Below are positions 33,367 through 42,463 of a stretch of 64,000 nt of DNA, piece after piece; position 1 is the first letter of the stretch; the number at the start of each line of letters is the position of its first letter. A model generated the notes under the pieces. That model ran no database searches. It was not told the origin of the DNA and saw only the letters and a program-made list of their open reading frames with translations. Where the stretch lies: the NCBI GenBank assembly GCA_022792815.1, contig JAAWBS010000063.1, positions 1 to 64,000 of the forward strand, read 5' to 3'. A program made the position numbers and the translations under genes. Origin of the DNA: Hungatella sp. (lineage in GTDB: Bacteria; Bacillota; Clostridia; Lachnospirales; Lachnospiraceae).

Positions 33367-35183
33367 GCCAGACCTCCTCTCTCCGGCTGTGCCGTGTCGT
33401 ACCACTGGGCCTGCTCATGGAACAGCCGGGCATAGAGGCCGTCTTTCTCCATCAGCTCCTGGTGGGTTCCGCTTTCCTCCAGACAGCCCTCGTTCAGCAC
33501 CAGGATCCGGTCCGCCAGCCTGGCAAATCCGATCCGATGGCTGACCAGGATGGCGGTATGGCCTTCCAGCTTCTCTCTGATATGGTTGAATTGCTCCAGC
33601 TCCGCGACAGGATCCAGCATGGAGGCGGGCTCGTCGAAAATCAGGATCTCCTTGTTGCTCATGTGAGTCCTGGCCACAGCCATCCTCTGCCCCTGGCCGC
33701 CAGACAGGATTATGCCGTCGGTGTAGACCTCCTTGAGAAGTATCTGGTCGACACCCCTGTCCCAGGAATCTACCAGGTCCGCCACGCCGCCCCTGACCAG
33801 GGCATCCCGTACCATCTTCTGGTCTTCCATGCAGTCGACGTTGCCCAGCCCGATATTCTCCTTCACCGTCATGTGGAACAGGAAAAAGTCCTGAAAAAAG
33901 GTACCGATTTTACTTCTGATATACGTATGCCGGTACTCCCCCGGCTCCCGTCCCTGAAACTTAAGGCTCCCCGGCTCTGCCCGGTACAGTCCCATGAGCA
34001 GTTTGAGGAGCGTGGTCTTTCCGCTGCCGTTGACCCCCACCAGAGCCACCGTCTCCCCCTTCCTGATCTGAAAGGTCACATCCTGCAGCACCGGTTTGCC
34101 GCCGGGGTAGGAGAAATTCAGGTGGTCTGCCCGAAAGCACACCTCCTCATCGGCCGGCGTGTCCGCCTTGGCCATCTCCTCCTTCTCATCGATGAGAGGA
34201 GTCCGCTCCAGGAACCCTTTTTGCAGCCCCAGCCCGTACAGTCCATAGTCTAGGCGCTGATAGCACACCGGAATCTCCTCCACGGCCTCGGACAGATTGA
34301 TCCCAAGGGTAAACAGCATCAGCAGGACCTCCGGCCCCATAGCCCCTATAGCCACCTGTGTCAGGGAAAATCCCATAACCGTTCCCAAAAATCCGTAGAA
34401 TCCCACCCGGCACACCAGGTTGATCCGGGCAAATCCCGCCACCCGTCCAAGACGCATCCCTTCCGCCTCTCCCATGGCCTTCCTCCAGTCCTCCTTCAGC
34501 CACTCCAGATTGCCAAAGATCCGAACCTCCTTGGACGTGTCTCCCTCCTGTACCAGGCTCTTGATGTAATTCGCCTTTCGCTGCTTTCGATCCAATTCCT
34601 GAAACACCACCCTGCACCGCTCTGCCATGGACACATTGACCCAAAGGACCAGCGCCACATAGGCCGCTGCCGATGTCCCCACCAGGGGCGATACGGTCCA
34701 CGCCACCAGGAGAATAGAGGCCGATGACATCAGACATCTCAGGAGGGCACACCCTGCGCTGGTCAGATCCGTCAGGGCCCCGCATCGGCTGTGGGCGGCA
34801 AAAAACTCATCCACGGTCTCCTTCTTCGCCAGCTCTGTCAGATCGATCTTCTGAGAAGCCTCCATCACCACTTCCTCCAGCCCCAGATAGAAGGAGTCGT
34901 ACATGGTCACATAGAGGAAATCCTGGTTCAGTCTGGCCGACAGACCGGAGATGACGATAAAACATCCCAAAAACAAGATGGGGCCGGCGATGTCGCCGAA
35001 ACTCCCCATCCCCTGTGCCAAAAAGGCGGAAAGCACTCCCACCGCCTCCCTGTAACCGGCCAATATCAGTGCCGGGAACATGGCCAGCACCGCGCTGAGC
35101 ATCCCCCAGAACAAAAGCATCCGTTTATCGATCTTCCAGGCGAGGGCTACACCCCATCGGAAGACGCTGAGTTTCTCTTTCAT
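33363..35183 (-). CDS. ABC exporter half-transporter (ATPase-permease) A
   Basis: The 606-residue protein has a membrane domain (about 1-330) and an ATPase domain with Walker A GVNGSGKTTLL, signature LSGGQGQRMAVART and Walker B ILIFDEPAS. It lies upstream of and overlaps its partner by 4 bp. Together they would export a peptide, lipid or drug; neither an attached peptidase domain nor an adjacent precursor-peptide gene is present. The start at 35183 follows an AGAGAAG-type ribosome site. Confidence 0.87.
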   Translation of the reverse strand: MKEKLSVFRWGVALAWKIDKRMLLFWGMLSAVLAMFPALILAGYREAVGVLSAFLAQGMGSFGDIAGPILFLGCFIVISGLSARLNQDFLYVTMYDSFYLGLEEVVMEASQKIDLTELAKKETVDEFFAAHSRCGALTDLTSAGCALLRCLMSSASILLVAWTVSPLVGTSAAAYVALVLWVNVSMAERCRVVFQELDRKQRKANYIKSLVQEGDTSKEVRIFGNLEWLKEDWRKAMGEAEGMRLGRVAGFARINLVCRVGFYGFLGTVMGFSLTQVAIGAMGPEVLLMLFTLGINLSEAVEEIPVCYQRLDYGLYGLGLQKGFLERTPLIDEKEEMAKADTPADEEVCFRADHLNFSYPGGKPVLQDVTFQIRKGETVALVGVNGSGKTTLLKLLMGLYRAEPGSLKFQGREPGEYRHTYIRSKIGTFFQDFFLFHMTVKENIGLGNVDCMEDQKMVRDALVRGGVADLVDSWDRGVDQILLKEVYTDGIILSGGQGQRMAVARTHMSNKEILIFDEPASMLDPVAELEQFNHIREKLEGHTAILVSHRIGFARLADRILVLNEGCLEESGTHQELMEKDGLYARLFHEQAQWYDTAQPERGGLA

Positions 35184-35233
35184 CCTTTGGCCCTCACACT
35201 TCTCTTCTCTCCTTAAGCAGTCTCCTCAGGAAA

Positions 35234-37117
35234 TCACAGTTCTTCCTCCCCCACCTCAATCACCTGATCATAAGAAGTAAGCCACTGCCGCTTCTCCACC
35301 TCCACGGCCCGCAGAAGCACCTGATTTCCAAACACGCTCACCATATAGCCCGTATGAAGATTTACCTCCCCTAAAAGCTTCGACATACCATACCCGAATT
35401 GATTCTGGGCAAAGCAGGGCACATCGATGGCGTGATACCCGGCCCTCGTCTTCACCGCACCGCAGCAGTCCCCCAGGCCGTGGTGCACATGCCCGGTGCA
35501 GACCACCACCTCCGGATACCGGTCCAAGATCTGGTAGAACTCATGGGCCCAGGTAGAGAGGATCACCGACAGCTCCTTATAGTTGCCGTCTGTCTGTCTG
35601 GCAAGCACTTCCCGGACAGAATTATGGATAAAGAGAAACACCGGCCTTTTGTGTCCGCTGTAAGCCTCCAGCTTCTCCTCCAGCCATACCAGCTGCTCCT
35701 TCTTCAGATCCCCCGCGTGAACCCAAAGCCCCTTATATCCCGTAAGGGTATAGGTATCACTGATCTGGGACAGCACCAGAAAATGGCACCCGCCCGCTTC
35801 ATACTCATAATACAGCTTGTCATACCCCTTGGGCACCATGCCCATCTGCGCCAGCTTTCCCGTGTGATAAGCCTTTAATTCCCCGCTGCTCATCTCCAGA
35901 GTCTCGTGATTACCCAGAGTCACCAGCGCTGCCAGTCTCCCCCGGTTCTTCTCCACAGCCTCCCAATACCCTTCAAGCTCCGGATCCTTCCCGAAATTCG
36001 AATAATCCCCGCAGTCCGCAAATGCATCGAATCCCAATTCATTAGCCCAGGTCAAAGCCTTCCCGTAAGCCAGGGCCTTCGGCATACCAGGCCCCTCCAC
36101 ATGGGCGTCGGAGACCAGAAGGAAGGACACATCCGGTTTCTCCGTATTCAAAAGAAACTCCTCATATGCCGAGACAATCCGGCCCCGGAGCGCCGCCGCC
36201 TCTTCCTCCCGCTTCTTCCAGTCTCCCTCACCTTCCTCTCTCCATCGCTCTTTCAGTCTCTCAGCCTCACCCTCCGCTGTCTTCACGGTCTCCAGGATCT
36301 CCCTCACCCTCTCCTCCCGGTAGATCTTCGAGGGCAGAGGACGTTTCCCAAGCTCCTCCCTGATTCTTGCGATATCTCCCAGGGCGAACCCTGCACCGAT
36401 CTCCTCCCCTGTCATCACCCGTCCGCAGATCCTCAGACTGCTGATTGTCACCTCTCCCAGACCATTGCGCCCCTGTCCGTCGGCACCAAGCACCAGCCGT
36501 CCCTGTCCCAGGCTCTTCCCTTTCTCCGATTCCAGACTGGCTTCCCTCAAAAGCTCCCCGTCCAGATACACTCTCTCCGAAATCTCCCGGTCAAACACCA
36601 CCGTCACCAAGTGCCATCTGTCGTCATCCGGCTCCTTCATGCTCCCCAGCCGGATCACCTCCCCGCCTTCCCCCCGAAAGCAGGTGCTGAAATAGACCTG
36701 ATACTGAGCATTCGCCAGAGAAAAACCCGCCTGTCCTTCCTCCACGTACCCTCCGTCCCACGGCATATTGGCCAGGATGACTCCCCCATACCGTCTCTGC
36801 TTCCTGGTCCTCTGATTCCCCTGCTCAAAATCCTGAGGCGGCATCACCTCGTCATAAGGCCACCCGTTGCAGCCGTTCCTGTGAGTCCGCATCCACAGGC
36901 TCACCGAAAAACTGTCCTCCCCCAGATCCACGGAACCGAAATCCACATACTGACCGGCCTCCCCGCCCCCCTGATTATCAAAATACAGGCTTGGCCTCCC
37001 GTCATACCCTCTCACCACCGCCGGATCACCATGAATCTCCCCCTGATTCCCCGTCCGGGAGATCACCCGATTCCCCTCAATCCGACTAAAATCCACATCC
37101 AAAATCACTCTCTCCAT
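35234..37117 (-). CDS. LamG-like domain fused to calcineurin-type phosphoesterase
   Basis: The 627-residue protein has an N-terminal concanavalin/LamG domain (about 1-225; VDLGEDSFSVSLWMRTH and VTVVFDREISERVYLDGELL), a helical linker (about 250-320) and a metallophosphoesterase domain (about 325-600) with metal motifs LVSDAHVEG, ADCGDYSN, TLGNHET, FIHNS and CTGHVHHG. No signal peptide is present. Such proteins accompany glycan loci and may remove phosphate from a sugar polymer fragment. A TGT-N4-ACA palindrome lies at 37159-37168, so it may belong to the regulon to its right. Role is inferred. Confidence 0.78.
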   Translation of the reverse strand: MERVILDVDFSRIEGNRVISRTGNQGEIHGDPAVVRGYDGRPSLYFDNQGGGEAGQYVDFGSVDLGEDSFSVSLWMRTHRNGCNGWPYDEVMPPQDFEQGNQRTRKQRRYGGVILANMPWDGGYVEEGQAGFSLANAQYQVYFSTCFRGEGGEVIRLGSMKEPDDDRWHLVTVVFDREISERVYLDGELLREASLESEKGKSLGQGRLVLGADGQGRNGLGEVTISSLRICGRVMTGEEIGAGFALGDIARIREELGKRPLPSKIYREERVREILETVKTAEGEAERLKERWREEGEGDWKKREEEAAALRGRIVSAYEEFLLNTEKPDVSFLLVSDAHVEGPGMPKALAYGKALTWANELGFDAFADCGDYSNFGKDPELEGYWEAVEKNRGRLAALVTLGNHETLEMSSGELKAYHTGKLAQMGMVPKGYDKLYYEYEAGGCHFLVLSQISDTYTLTGYKGLWVHAGDLKKEQLVWLEEKLEAYSGHKRPVFLFIHNSVREVLARQTDGNYKELSVILSTWAHEFYQILDRYPEVVVCTGHVHHGLGDCCGAVKTRAGYHAIDVPCFAQNQFGYGMSKLLGEVNLHTGYMVSVFGNQVLLRAVEVEKRQWLTSYDQVIEVGEEEL

Positions 37118-37158
37118 CTTCCTCTCCTCTCATTTTCCTATACAGACAGCGCCAATCC

Positions 37159-37168
37159 TGTCATTACA
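37159..37168. promoter_or_regulatory. TGT-N4-ACA operator-like palindrome
   Basis: TGTCATTACA lies between the divergent phosphoesterase and DUF624 genes. It matches the motif repeated at other promoters of the 37-53 kb region. Confidence 0.45.
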
Positions 37169-37182
37169 TCTCATCGCTTTTC

Positions 37183-37211
37183 TTGACTTTGTAATAACAT
37201 CATGCTAAAAT
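37183..37211 (+). promoter_or_regulatory. DUF624 gene promoter with operator in spacer
   Basis: TTGACT (37183-37188), a 17-bp spacer and TAAAAT (37206-37211) form a promoter toward the DUF624 gene. The palindromic element TGTAATAACA (37190-37199) occupies the spacer. Confidence 0.65.
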
Positions 37212-37313
37212 CATACCATACAACTATCTTCCGTGAATTATCCGAGAAGACTATCAAAGGAATCGGTTTTTCAAAAACCAATCTCCGCCCTCCAAGAAAG
37301 GCCCGGTACCACC

Positions 37314-37904
37314 ATGAAATGGAATCAGGACAACTTCCTCTTTACAATTTTAAGCAAAGGCCTGGACATCTGCTGCGCCAGCCTGCTGTGGTTTCTCTGC
37401 TGTGCCCCCATCATCACCGTCGGGGCCTCCACCACTGCCCTCCATGCCGCCATGCAGAAGCTGTGCCGGGATGAGGGGAGCGGCATGACCCGCACTTTTT
37501 TCCATTCCTTTCGGCGCAATTTCCGCCAGGCCACCTGCATCTGGCTGGTCATGATGGTGTTTCTCGCGGTGCTGGTCGGCGACATCTATGCCTTTCTCAC
37601 CATGAAAGTGATCCCCATGTGGCTTCAGATCGTCCCCTTTTTCTGCGGCATCCTGTTTCTGCTCCTGTGGCTCTGGGTCTTCAGCTACCTGGCCCGGTTC
37701 GAGGGCACTGTCCTTCAGGTGGTGAAAAATTCCCTGCTCATGTCCGTACGCCATCTGGGCTGGAGTCTTCTGATCCTCTTCATCTTTGTCATGACTGCCG
37801 TGACCGGAGCCGCCGTGGCCATCCTTCTGATCTTTGTCCCCGGCATCTACGCCTATCTGAAGGCGGTGATCCAGCGCAGAGTCTTTGATCAGTACGAATC
37901 CTGA
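37314..37904 (+). CDS. DUF624 (YesL-like) membrane protein
   Basis: The 196-residue protein has about five membrane helices and the DUF624 opening LFTILSKGLDICCASLLWFL then CCAPIITVGASTTALHAA. YesL-type proteins are encoded beside CUT1 sugar importers and glycan enzymes in Firmicutes, with unknown function, perhaps importer assembly or control. It lies divergently from the phosphoesterase and convergently to the TIM-barrel gene, and carries an operator shared with the regulon. The ribosome site is weak (GAAAGG). Confidence 0.82.
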   Translation: MKWNQDNFLFTILSKGLDICCASLLWFLCCAPIITVGASTTALHAAMQKLCRDEGSGMTRTFFHSFRRNFRQATCIWLVMMVFLAVLVGDIYAFLTMKVIPMWLQIVPFFCGILFLLLWLWVFSYLARFEGTVLQVVKNSLLMSVRHLGWSLLILFIFVMTAVTGAAVAILLIFVPGIYAYLKAVIQRRVFDQYES

Positions 37905-37933
37905 GATTTCGTCAGCAGACGCCCTTATGAAAG

Positions 37934-37960
37934 GCAGCCGGATATCTCACCGGCTGCTTT
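37934..37960. terminator. Bidirectional terminator
   Basis: GCAGCCGG (37934-37941) pairs with CCGGCTGC (37950-37957), with TTT following and AAA-type flank on the other side, between the convergent DUF624 and TIM-barrel genes. Confidence 0.75.
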
Positions 37961-37966
37961 CTTAAT

Positions 37967-38863
37967 CTAACTGTTCTCTATCTCTTCCACCATCTTCCTG
38001 GCCACCAGACATGCAAATTTCATGCTCTCTGTATGTAGAAAGCCAGGCTCAAATCCGCTGGTAAAGTTGTGAATCTCATAGGTAAAGTCCCCTGCGTATC
38101 CGATCTCTTTCAACGCTTTCAGCACCGGCCCCCACTGGATATGTCCCACATAGGGCAGGACATGATCGTCCTTCTGTCCCCTGTTGTCATTGATGTGGAG
38201 GGCCTTTAAACGGCTTCCGATCTGACGCAGAGACTCTGGCTGATTTAAGCGGTTTAGATGGGCATGGCCTGTGTCCCAGCAGATTCCGAATAATTTGTCG
38301 TCTCCCAGCCGGTCCAAAAGCTCCATCAGGTCTTCCGCCGTCCCGCCGAACCGCCGCTCGGCCTTGTTGTCAATCATGTTCTCGATGGCAATGCCTACAT
38401 TCCACTTAGCCGCCAGCTCTCCGAATCGCTTGCAGCGCTCGGTCTCCTTTTCCAGAGAAAGCCTCCGGGAGTATCCCGCCTCATCCCACGCCGTATCCGG
38501 GTGCAGCACCATCCAAGGGACTCTGCAGATGCCCGAGGCCTCGATATCCCGCAGGATGCGGCCCGTATTGTCCTCCCACTGGAGAGGTGTGTAGATCCGG
38601 CTGTCCCACACACTGTAGTAGTGGGCATGGCTCTGAGTGACAGGGAGACCGACTTCATCACAGATCTCCTTCTGACGTTTCACCCAATCTTGCCACCCAG
38701 GCTCCGCCATGGGATAGCCGTCCCGGCCGTAGACCACAAATCCCAGGTCAACGGCATCGTATCCCGCAGCCGCGATGGCTCTCACAGACTCCTCACATGT
38801 AAAATACACCTTGCTGTCCCACTGTACCCGGCAGCACATTCCTGTAGATGTTGAAACTCTCAT
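37967..38863 (-). CDS. Xylose-isomerase-like TIM barrel (sugar isomerase/epimerase family), copy 1
   Basis: The 298-residue protein belongs to the AP-endonuclease-2/xylose-isomerase-like family (PF01261). Metal-site motifs are SHAHYY, IENMIDN, CWDTGHAHLN, LKALHINDN and FTYEIH. Members isomerise, epimerise or beta-eliminate sugars, including 3-keto-glycosides. It is the last gene of the importer operon, directly after flavoenzyme copy 1, and is a paralogue of the protein at 52369-53262. GGAGGAG lies 7 bases before the ATG. Substrate is unknown. Confidence 0.85.
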   Translation of the reverse strand: MRVSTSTGMCCRVQWDSKVYFTCEESVRAIAAAGYDAVDLGFVVYGRDGYPMAEPGWQDWVKRQKEICDEVGLPVTQSHAHYYSVWDSRIYTPLQWEDNTGRILRDIEASGICRVPWMVLHPDTAWDEAGYSRRLSLEKETERCKRFGELAAKWNVGIAIENMIDNKAERRFGGTAEDLMELLDRLGDDKLFGICWDTGHAHLNRLNQPESLRQIGSRLKALHINDNRGQKDDHVLPYVGHIQWGPVLKALKEIGYAGDFTYEIHNFTSGFEPGFLHTESMKFACLVARKMVEEIENS

Positions 38864-38984
38864 TTTTGCTCCTCCTGGTCCCTGTCATGATCAGAACCGC
38901 CTCCTCGGCAAACTCGTGGGGTTACATATGCCCGGCAGCCTCTTCCTGCTGGGATTCCCTCCCCTACGAGAAGCCCGTCCTCTG

Positions 38985-40835
38985 TTAATATACTCTCACC
39001 TCATACACCACGACTCTCTCGGAACCGTTGGTGCTCACCGGCGTCACCCGAACCGTGTCGGCCTCCGCACCGCCTGCCTCGATGCGGCACAGCCTCTGGT
39101 GGTTATCCCGAACCCGGACCGTCTCCACTACCTGGCCGTCCTTTAAAAACTCCACATCCACGTCTTTCACCAGCTCCCGGGGAACACCGGGACGCTGCTG
39201 TTTCTGCCGGTTGGGCGCCATGGTCACCCGGATGGGGTAGGCAAAATTAGAGTCAAAGGTCAGACGAACCTGGCTGATCCTGTGGACACCGTCCAGGGCC
39301 AGAGTCAGGCTATCCCCCGGTCTGGCAGCCCAGCCGTTTAACTCCTCCCCCAGCTTTCGGGAGATTCCGTTGATCACCTTCTCAGCCTCCCCGCCGGGCT
39401 CTGCCCAGGTGGCGGACACCCTGGCCCTAAGAGCCAGATCCTCCGGATCCTCATTCTTGAATCCCGGCAGGAAGCCGTCCTCCTTCAGGATCCTCTGCTG
39501 CAGCTCCTTCATGTGGGGTACCAATTCTTTGGGCTCGCACCCGTACCTGACGCACATGGAGGCCGCGATTCCCACCGCCTCCCCTCCGACGGCGCAGGTG
39601 CCGATGATCCGGGAGCTGGCCATGCCCAACCTGGTAGCGCTGATGTCCCTGCCTGCCATGTACAGGTTGTGAATATTTTTCGAGTAGTAGGAGCGGTAGG
39701 GAATGGTATACACCCCCTCATAAAAATTGCAGTCCGAAGGAAGCTTATCAAAATCCATCAGCCCGTGGGGAGCGTGGAGATCCACACACCATCCGCCGTA
39801 GCACACCGCATCCTCAAAGATCCTATGATTTAAGATATCCGTCTCCGACAGCAGGTGGTCGCCTACCAGACGGCGGCTTTCCCTGACTCCCGGCAGAGCC
39901 CCCACCCACTCCAGAGCAAAATTCTCCGCCTGATGGTCATGAACCCCCTCGCCATTGTTCTTGATGTGGTCCCAGATACCGTAGGCATAGGCCATTAAAT
40001 CGTCCCTTATGGTTTCAAATTCCGCTATAATGTCGTCCCCCTCGCCGCACAGCTCCAGCCACCAGTAACCGTAGTCATTGCAGGCACTGCTGGTCATAGA
40101 GGTACGCTTGTACTCCTCCGGGTCCGGAGAATCGCTGCAGTCGATGGTGTCCCTCATCTGGACACAGTGGATCCTCTTGGCCAGCTGCTTCTCCGTCAGC
40201 TTCTTGGCAAAGCTGGGCGGCGTAAACTTCACCGGATGTCCCATGTCCTTGGCTTTCATCATGATGGTGTTGCCCATGCGGTAGTTATTCGGCTCCTCGG
40301 GTGCATGAAGCTCCCCAAACTCACTTTTCGCCTCGCTGCCCGCACGCCACCGGGCCCCTGCGTAGTAGCCCAGAGTGCCGTTGCCCGTGGCATCCACAAA
40401 GACCGGGGCACTTAGTCGATAACGCATCTCCGTGGTCTCCTGGACACACATGACTGCCGTGATCCGATTATCCGCCACGTCACAGTCATACATCACCGTG
40501 TTAAAGAATACATCCAGGTTTTTCTCCGCCTTCGCCTTGTCAAACAGCACCATGTCCCAGGTGGAATAGCTGAAGTTGTCATTACAGCTTTTATTTTCCA
40601 GCATCAACTCGTACAGCAGGCCGCCCTCGGCGTAGTCCGGCTGTTTGATGGACTGGTCCGCCCCGGATATATGGATGCGGATTTCACTGGATGCATTGCC
40701 CCCCAGCACGGGACGGGCATTGATAAGAGCCGTGTGAGCCCCCTGGCGGGCCGAGGCCATAGCGGCACAGAGGCCGGACATCCCCGCCCCCACGACGATC
40801 ACATCAAAGACTTTCTCTTCATATCTCACATTCAT
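38985..40835 (-). CDS. FAD-dependent oxidoreductase (PF12831 type), copy 1
   Basis: The 616-residue protein starts with a Rossmann FAD site (VIVVGAGMSGLCAAMASARQ) followed by GGNASSEIRIHISGAD, a second nucleotide-binding region with VDATGNGTLGYYAGA, and the C-terminal FAD loop MASSRIIGTCAVGGEAVGIA (about 400-420). Residues about 480-616 form a separate discoidin-like beta-sandwich (VRLTFDSNFAYPIRVTM, ending VYEVRVY). No export signal is visible, so it is cytoplasmic. I infer oxidation of a sugar or glycoside hydroxyl. ATG 40835 follows GGAGGAGAC. It lies in the importer operon. Confidence 0.82.
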   Translation of the reverse strand: MNVRYEEKVFDVIVVGAGMSGLCAAMASARQGAHTALINARPVLGGNASSEIRIHISGADQSIKQPDYAEGGLLYELMLENKSCNDNFSYSTWDMVLFDKAKAEKNLDVFFNTVMYDCDVADNRITAVMCVQETTEMRYRLSAPVFVDATGNGTLGYYAGARWRAGSEAKSEFGELHAPEEPNNYRMGNTIMMKAKDMGHPVKFTPPSFAKKLTEKQLAKRIHCVQMRDTIDCSDSPDPEEYKRTSMTSSACNDYGYWWLELCGEGDDIIAEFETIRDDLMAYAYGIWDHIKNNGEGVHDHQAENFALEWVGALPGVRESRRLVGDHLLSETDILNHRIFEDAVCYGGWCVDLHAPHGLMDFDKLPSDCNFYEGVYTIPYRSYYSKNIHNLYMAGRDISATRLGMASSRIIGTCAVGGEAVGIAASMCVRYGCEPKELVPHMKELQQRILKEDGFLPGFKNEDPEDLALRARVSATWAEPGGEAEKVINGISRKLGEELNGWAARPGDSLTLALDGVHRISQVRLTFDSNFAYPIRVTMAPNRQKQQRPGVPRELVKDVDVEFLKDGQVVETVRVRDNHQRLCRIEAGGAEADTVRVTPVSTNGSERVVVYEVRVY

Positions 40836-40931
40836 AAGTTTGTCTCCTCCTGGTACGCTCGTAAGCATTTTGTATACAATCAGCCCTCTCACAGCCCTCA
40901 AGAGTCCTGTAAGCGCGGCTCCATGTCCTCG

Positions 40932-41564
40932 TCATTCTCCTGCGGCAGTCTCCGGCCCCTCGTATCCTCCGTACATGGTAAACCGATCCAGCCCCATGTA
41001 GGACAGCTCCTCAAATCCTTCCATATAATTGTCCGGAAGATAGTTCTTGTCAAACTTGATGTCCTGCTTGATGGTGTTCATGGTATACACATACACAATA
41101 TGATTCCACGGTTCATCTAAAAGGGCGTACTCGTAACAGAAATCGTAGCCCTCGATGGCAGAATAACCGGGATAGGCAAATCCTCTGGCTTCCCTGACAG
41201 ACAGTGTCCCTGCCTCGCTTTGAAAGGACAATCCTGCCAGCCGCTCTTTCTCCGCTTCATACTCCTCCTGGCTCAGCGTACAGGACAGATAGATCTGACA
41301 CATAGGGCGGGTCCACCCGTTTTCAAACTTGTAAAAATACTGCACATTCTCCGCGGAAGATGGCACGTTCTCGGGAAATACCAGAAGACGAGAATATTTC
41401 TCCGGCACCGCCCATTGGCCGTATTTTGAGATATCATTGGCCGACTCCCTCACGTCCCCTCTCAGCAGATATGGCAAAATGAGGGCGGCAGCCATAAGGA
41501 TGAGCATGAACACGATGCTCACCCCCATTAAAACCGCCGCCCTCTTTCCGGGTCTTCGTCTCAC
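40932..41564 (-). CDS. Membrane-anchored protein of unknown function
   Basis: From the GTG at 41564 the product has 210 residues: a basic start (RRRPGKRAA), one transmembrane helix (VLMGVSIVFMLILMAAALIL) and an outer domain of about 170 residues rich in Tyr and Glu, with YFYKFENGWTRPMCQIYLSC and SAIEGYDFCYEYALLDEPW. I recognise no family. The start falls 9 bp beyond the permease stop, and the open frame that continues upstream only shadows the permease gene. Its place between importer and flavoenzyme suggests an extracytoplasmic accessory to uptake. Confidence 0.6.
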   Translation of the reverse strand: MRRRPGKRAAVLMGVSIVFMLILMAAALILPYLLRGDVRESANDISKYGQWAVPEKYSRLLVFPENVPSSAENVQYFYKFENGWTRPMCQIYLSCTLSQEEYEAEKERLAGLSFQSEAGTLSVREARGFAYPGYSAIEGYDFCYEYALLDEPWNHIVYVYTMNTIKQDIKFDKNYLPDNYMEGFEELSYMGLDRFTMYGGYEGPETAAGE

Positions 41565-41572
41565 TGTCCCTG

Positions 41573-42451
41573 TTATCCCTTGACGGCTCCCACAGTCAGA
41601 CCTTTGATAAAGAACTTCTGACCGCTTAAGAACACGATAAATACAGGGATGGTAGCCAGGGCGCAGGCTGTCATGGATAAGTTGTACTGGGTCACCTCGA
41701 TACCCGCAAACTGGTCCAGTGCCAGCGGAATGGTCCAAAGCTTCCAGCTGGACAGGAAAATCAGCGGATCCTGATAGGCGTTCCAGGAATTCAAAAACTG
41801 TACTGTGGCGATGGCTGCGATGGTAGGCTTCACCAGGGGCACCATGATCCACATAAAGGTGCGAAATTCACTTGCTCCGTCGATCTTAGCCGACTCTCTC
41901 AGCTCTTCCGGGGCCCCCATAAATGCCTGGCGCATCATGAAACAGGAGGACACTGCCACGATCTTAGGAAGGATGACCGCCCAGTGGGTGTTGAACAGAC
42001 CTACCTGGTTGAAGATGATAAACCGGGGGATCAGAGTCAGCTGGGACGGGATCATCATCTGGGACAGATACAGCATAAACAGGATGTTCTGCCCCTTAAA
42101 TCTCATCTTTCCGAATGCATATCCTGCCAGAGTGGAGCTGACCACTGCCACCAGAGTCGCACAGACAGCCACCTTGATGGAATTCCAGTAGGACAGCAGG
42201 AAATGATAGTTAGTGTAGGATTTAAAATAACCCAGGTTCAGTACCCTCGAATAGTTGTCCGTATACCAATAGTTGGGAAACAGCTTAAAGGGTGTTGCCA
42301 TAACATCCCTCTCCAGCTTAAAGGAGGAGGATACCATCCACACAAAAGGAATCAGCATGAAAATGGTCAGGGCGATGATAAAAATGGTCACAACAGTACG
42401 GGTAATCATATTTTTCGGCGATTTGCTGCCGACTACAGTCGTTTTTGCCAT
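41573..42451 (-). CDS. ABC sugar importer permease (MalG type)
   Basis: The 292-residue protein has six membrane helices and the EAA loop ESAKIDGASEFRTFMWIMVP. It pairs with the next upstream gene, 12 bp away, as the channel of a CUT1 sugar importer and ends with the usual KGLTVGAVKG. AGGAGGAGAG precedes its ATG. No ATPase gene is nearby. Confidence 0.93.
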   Translation of the reverse strand: MAKTTVVGSKSPKNMITRTVVTIFIIALTIFMLIPFVWMVSSSFKLERDVMATPFKLFPNYWYTDNYSRVLNLGYFKSYTNYHFLLSYWNSIKVAVCATLVAVVSSTLAGYAFGKMRFKGQNILFMLYLSQMMIPSQLTLIPRFIIFNQVGLFNTHWAVILPKIVAVSSCFMMRQAFMGAPEELRESAKIDGASEFRTFMWIMVPLVKPTIAAIATVQFLNSWNAYQDPLIFLSSWKLWTIPLALDQFAGIEVTQYNLSMTACALATIPVFIVFLSGQKFFIKGLTVGAVKG

Positions 42452-42463
42452 AGCGCTCTCCTC

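Noticed and set aside
35906-37186. 426-codon plus-strand frame
   Set aside because: It is antisense to the LamG-phosphoesterase gene with biased, low-complexity composition.
41573-41852. N-terminal extension of the anchored protein into the permease gene
   Set aside because: The open frame there is antiphase to a conserved permease; the GTG at 41564 gives a sensible membrane-anchor start.
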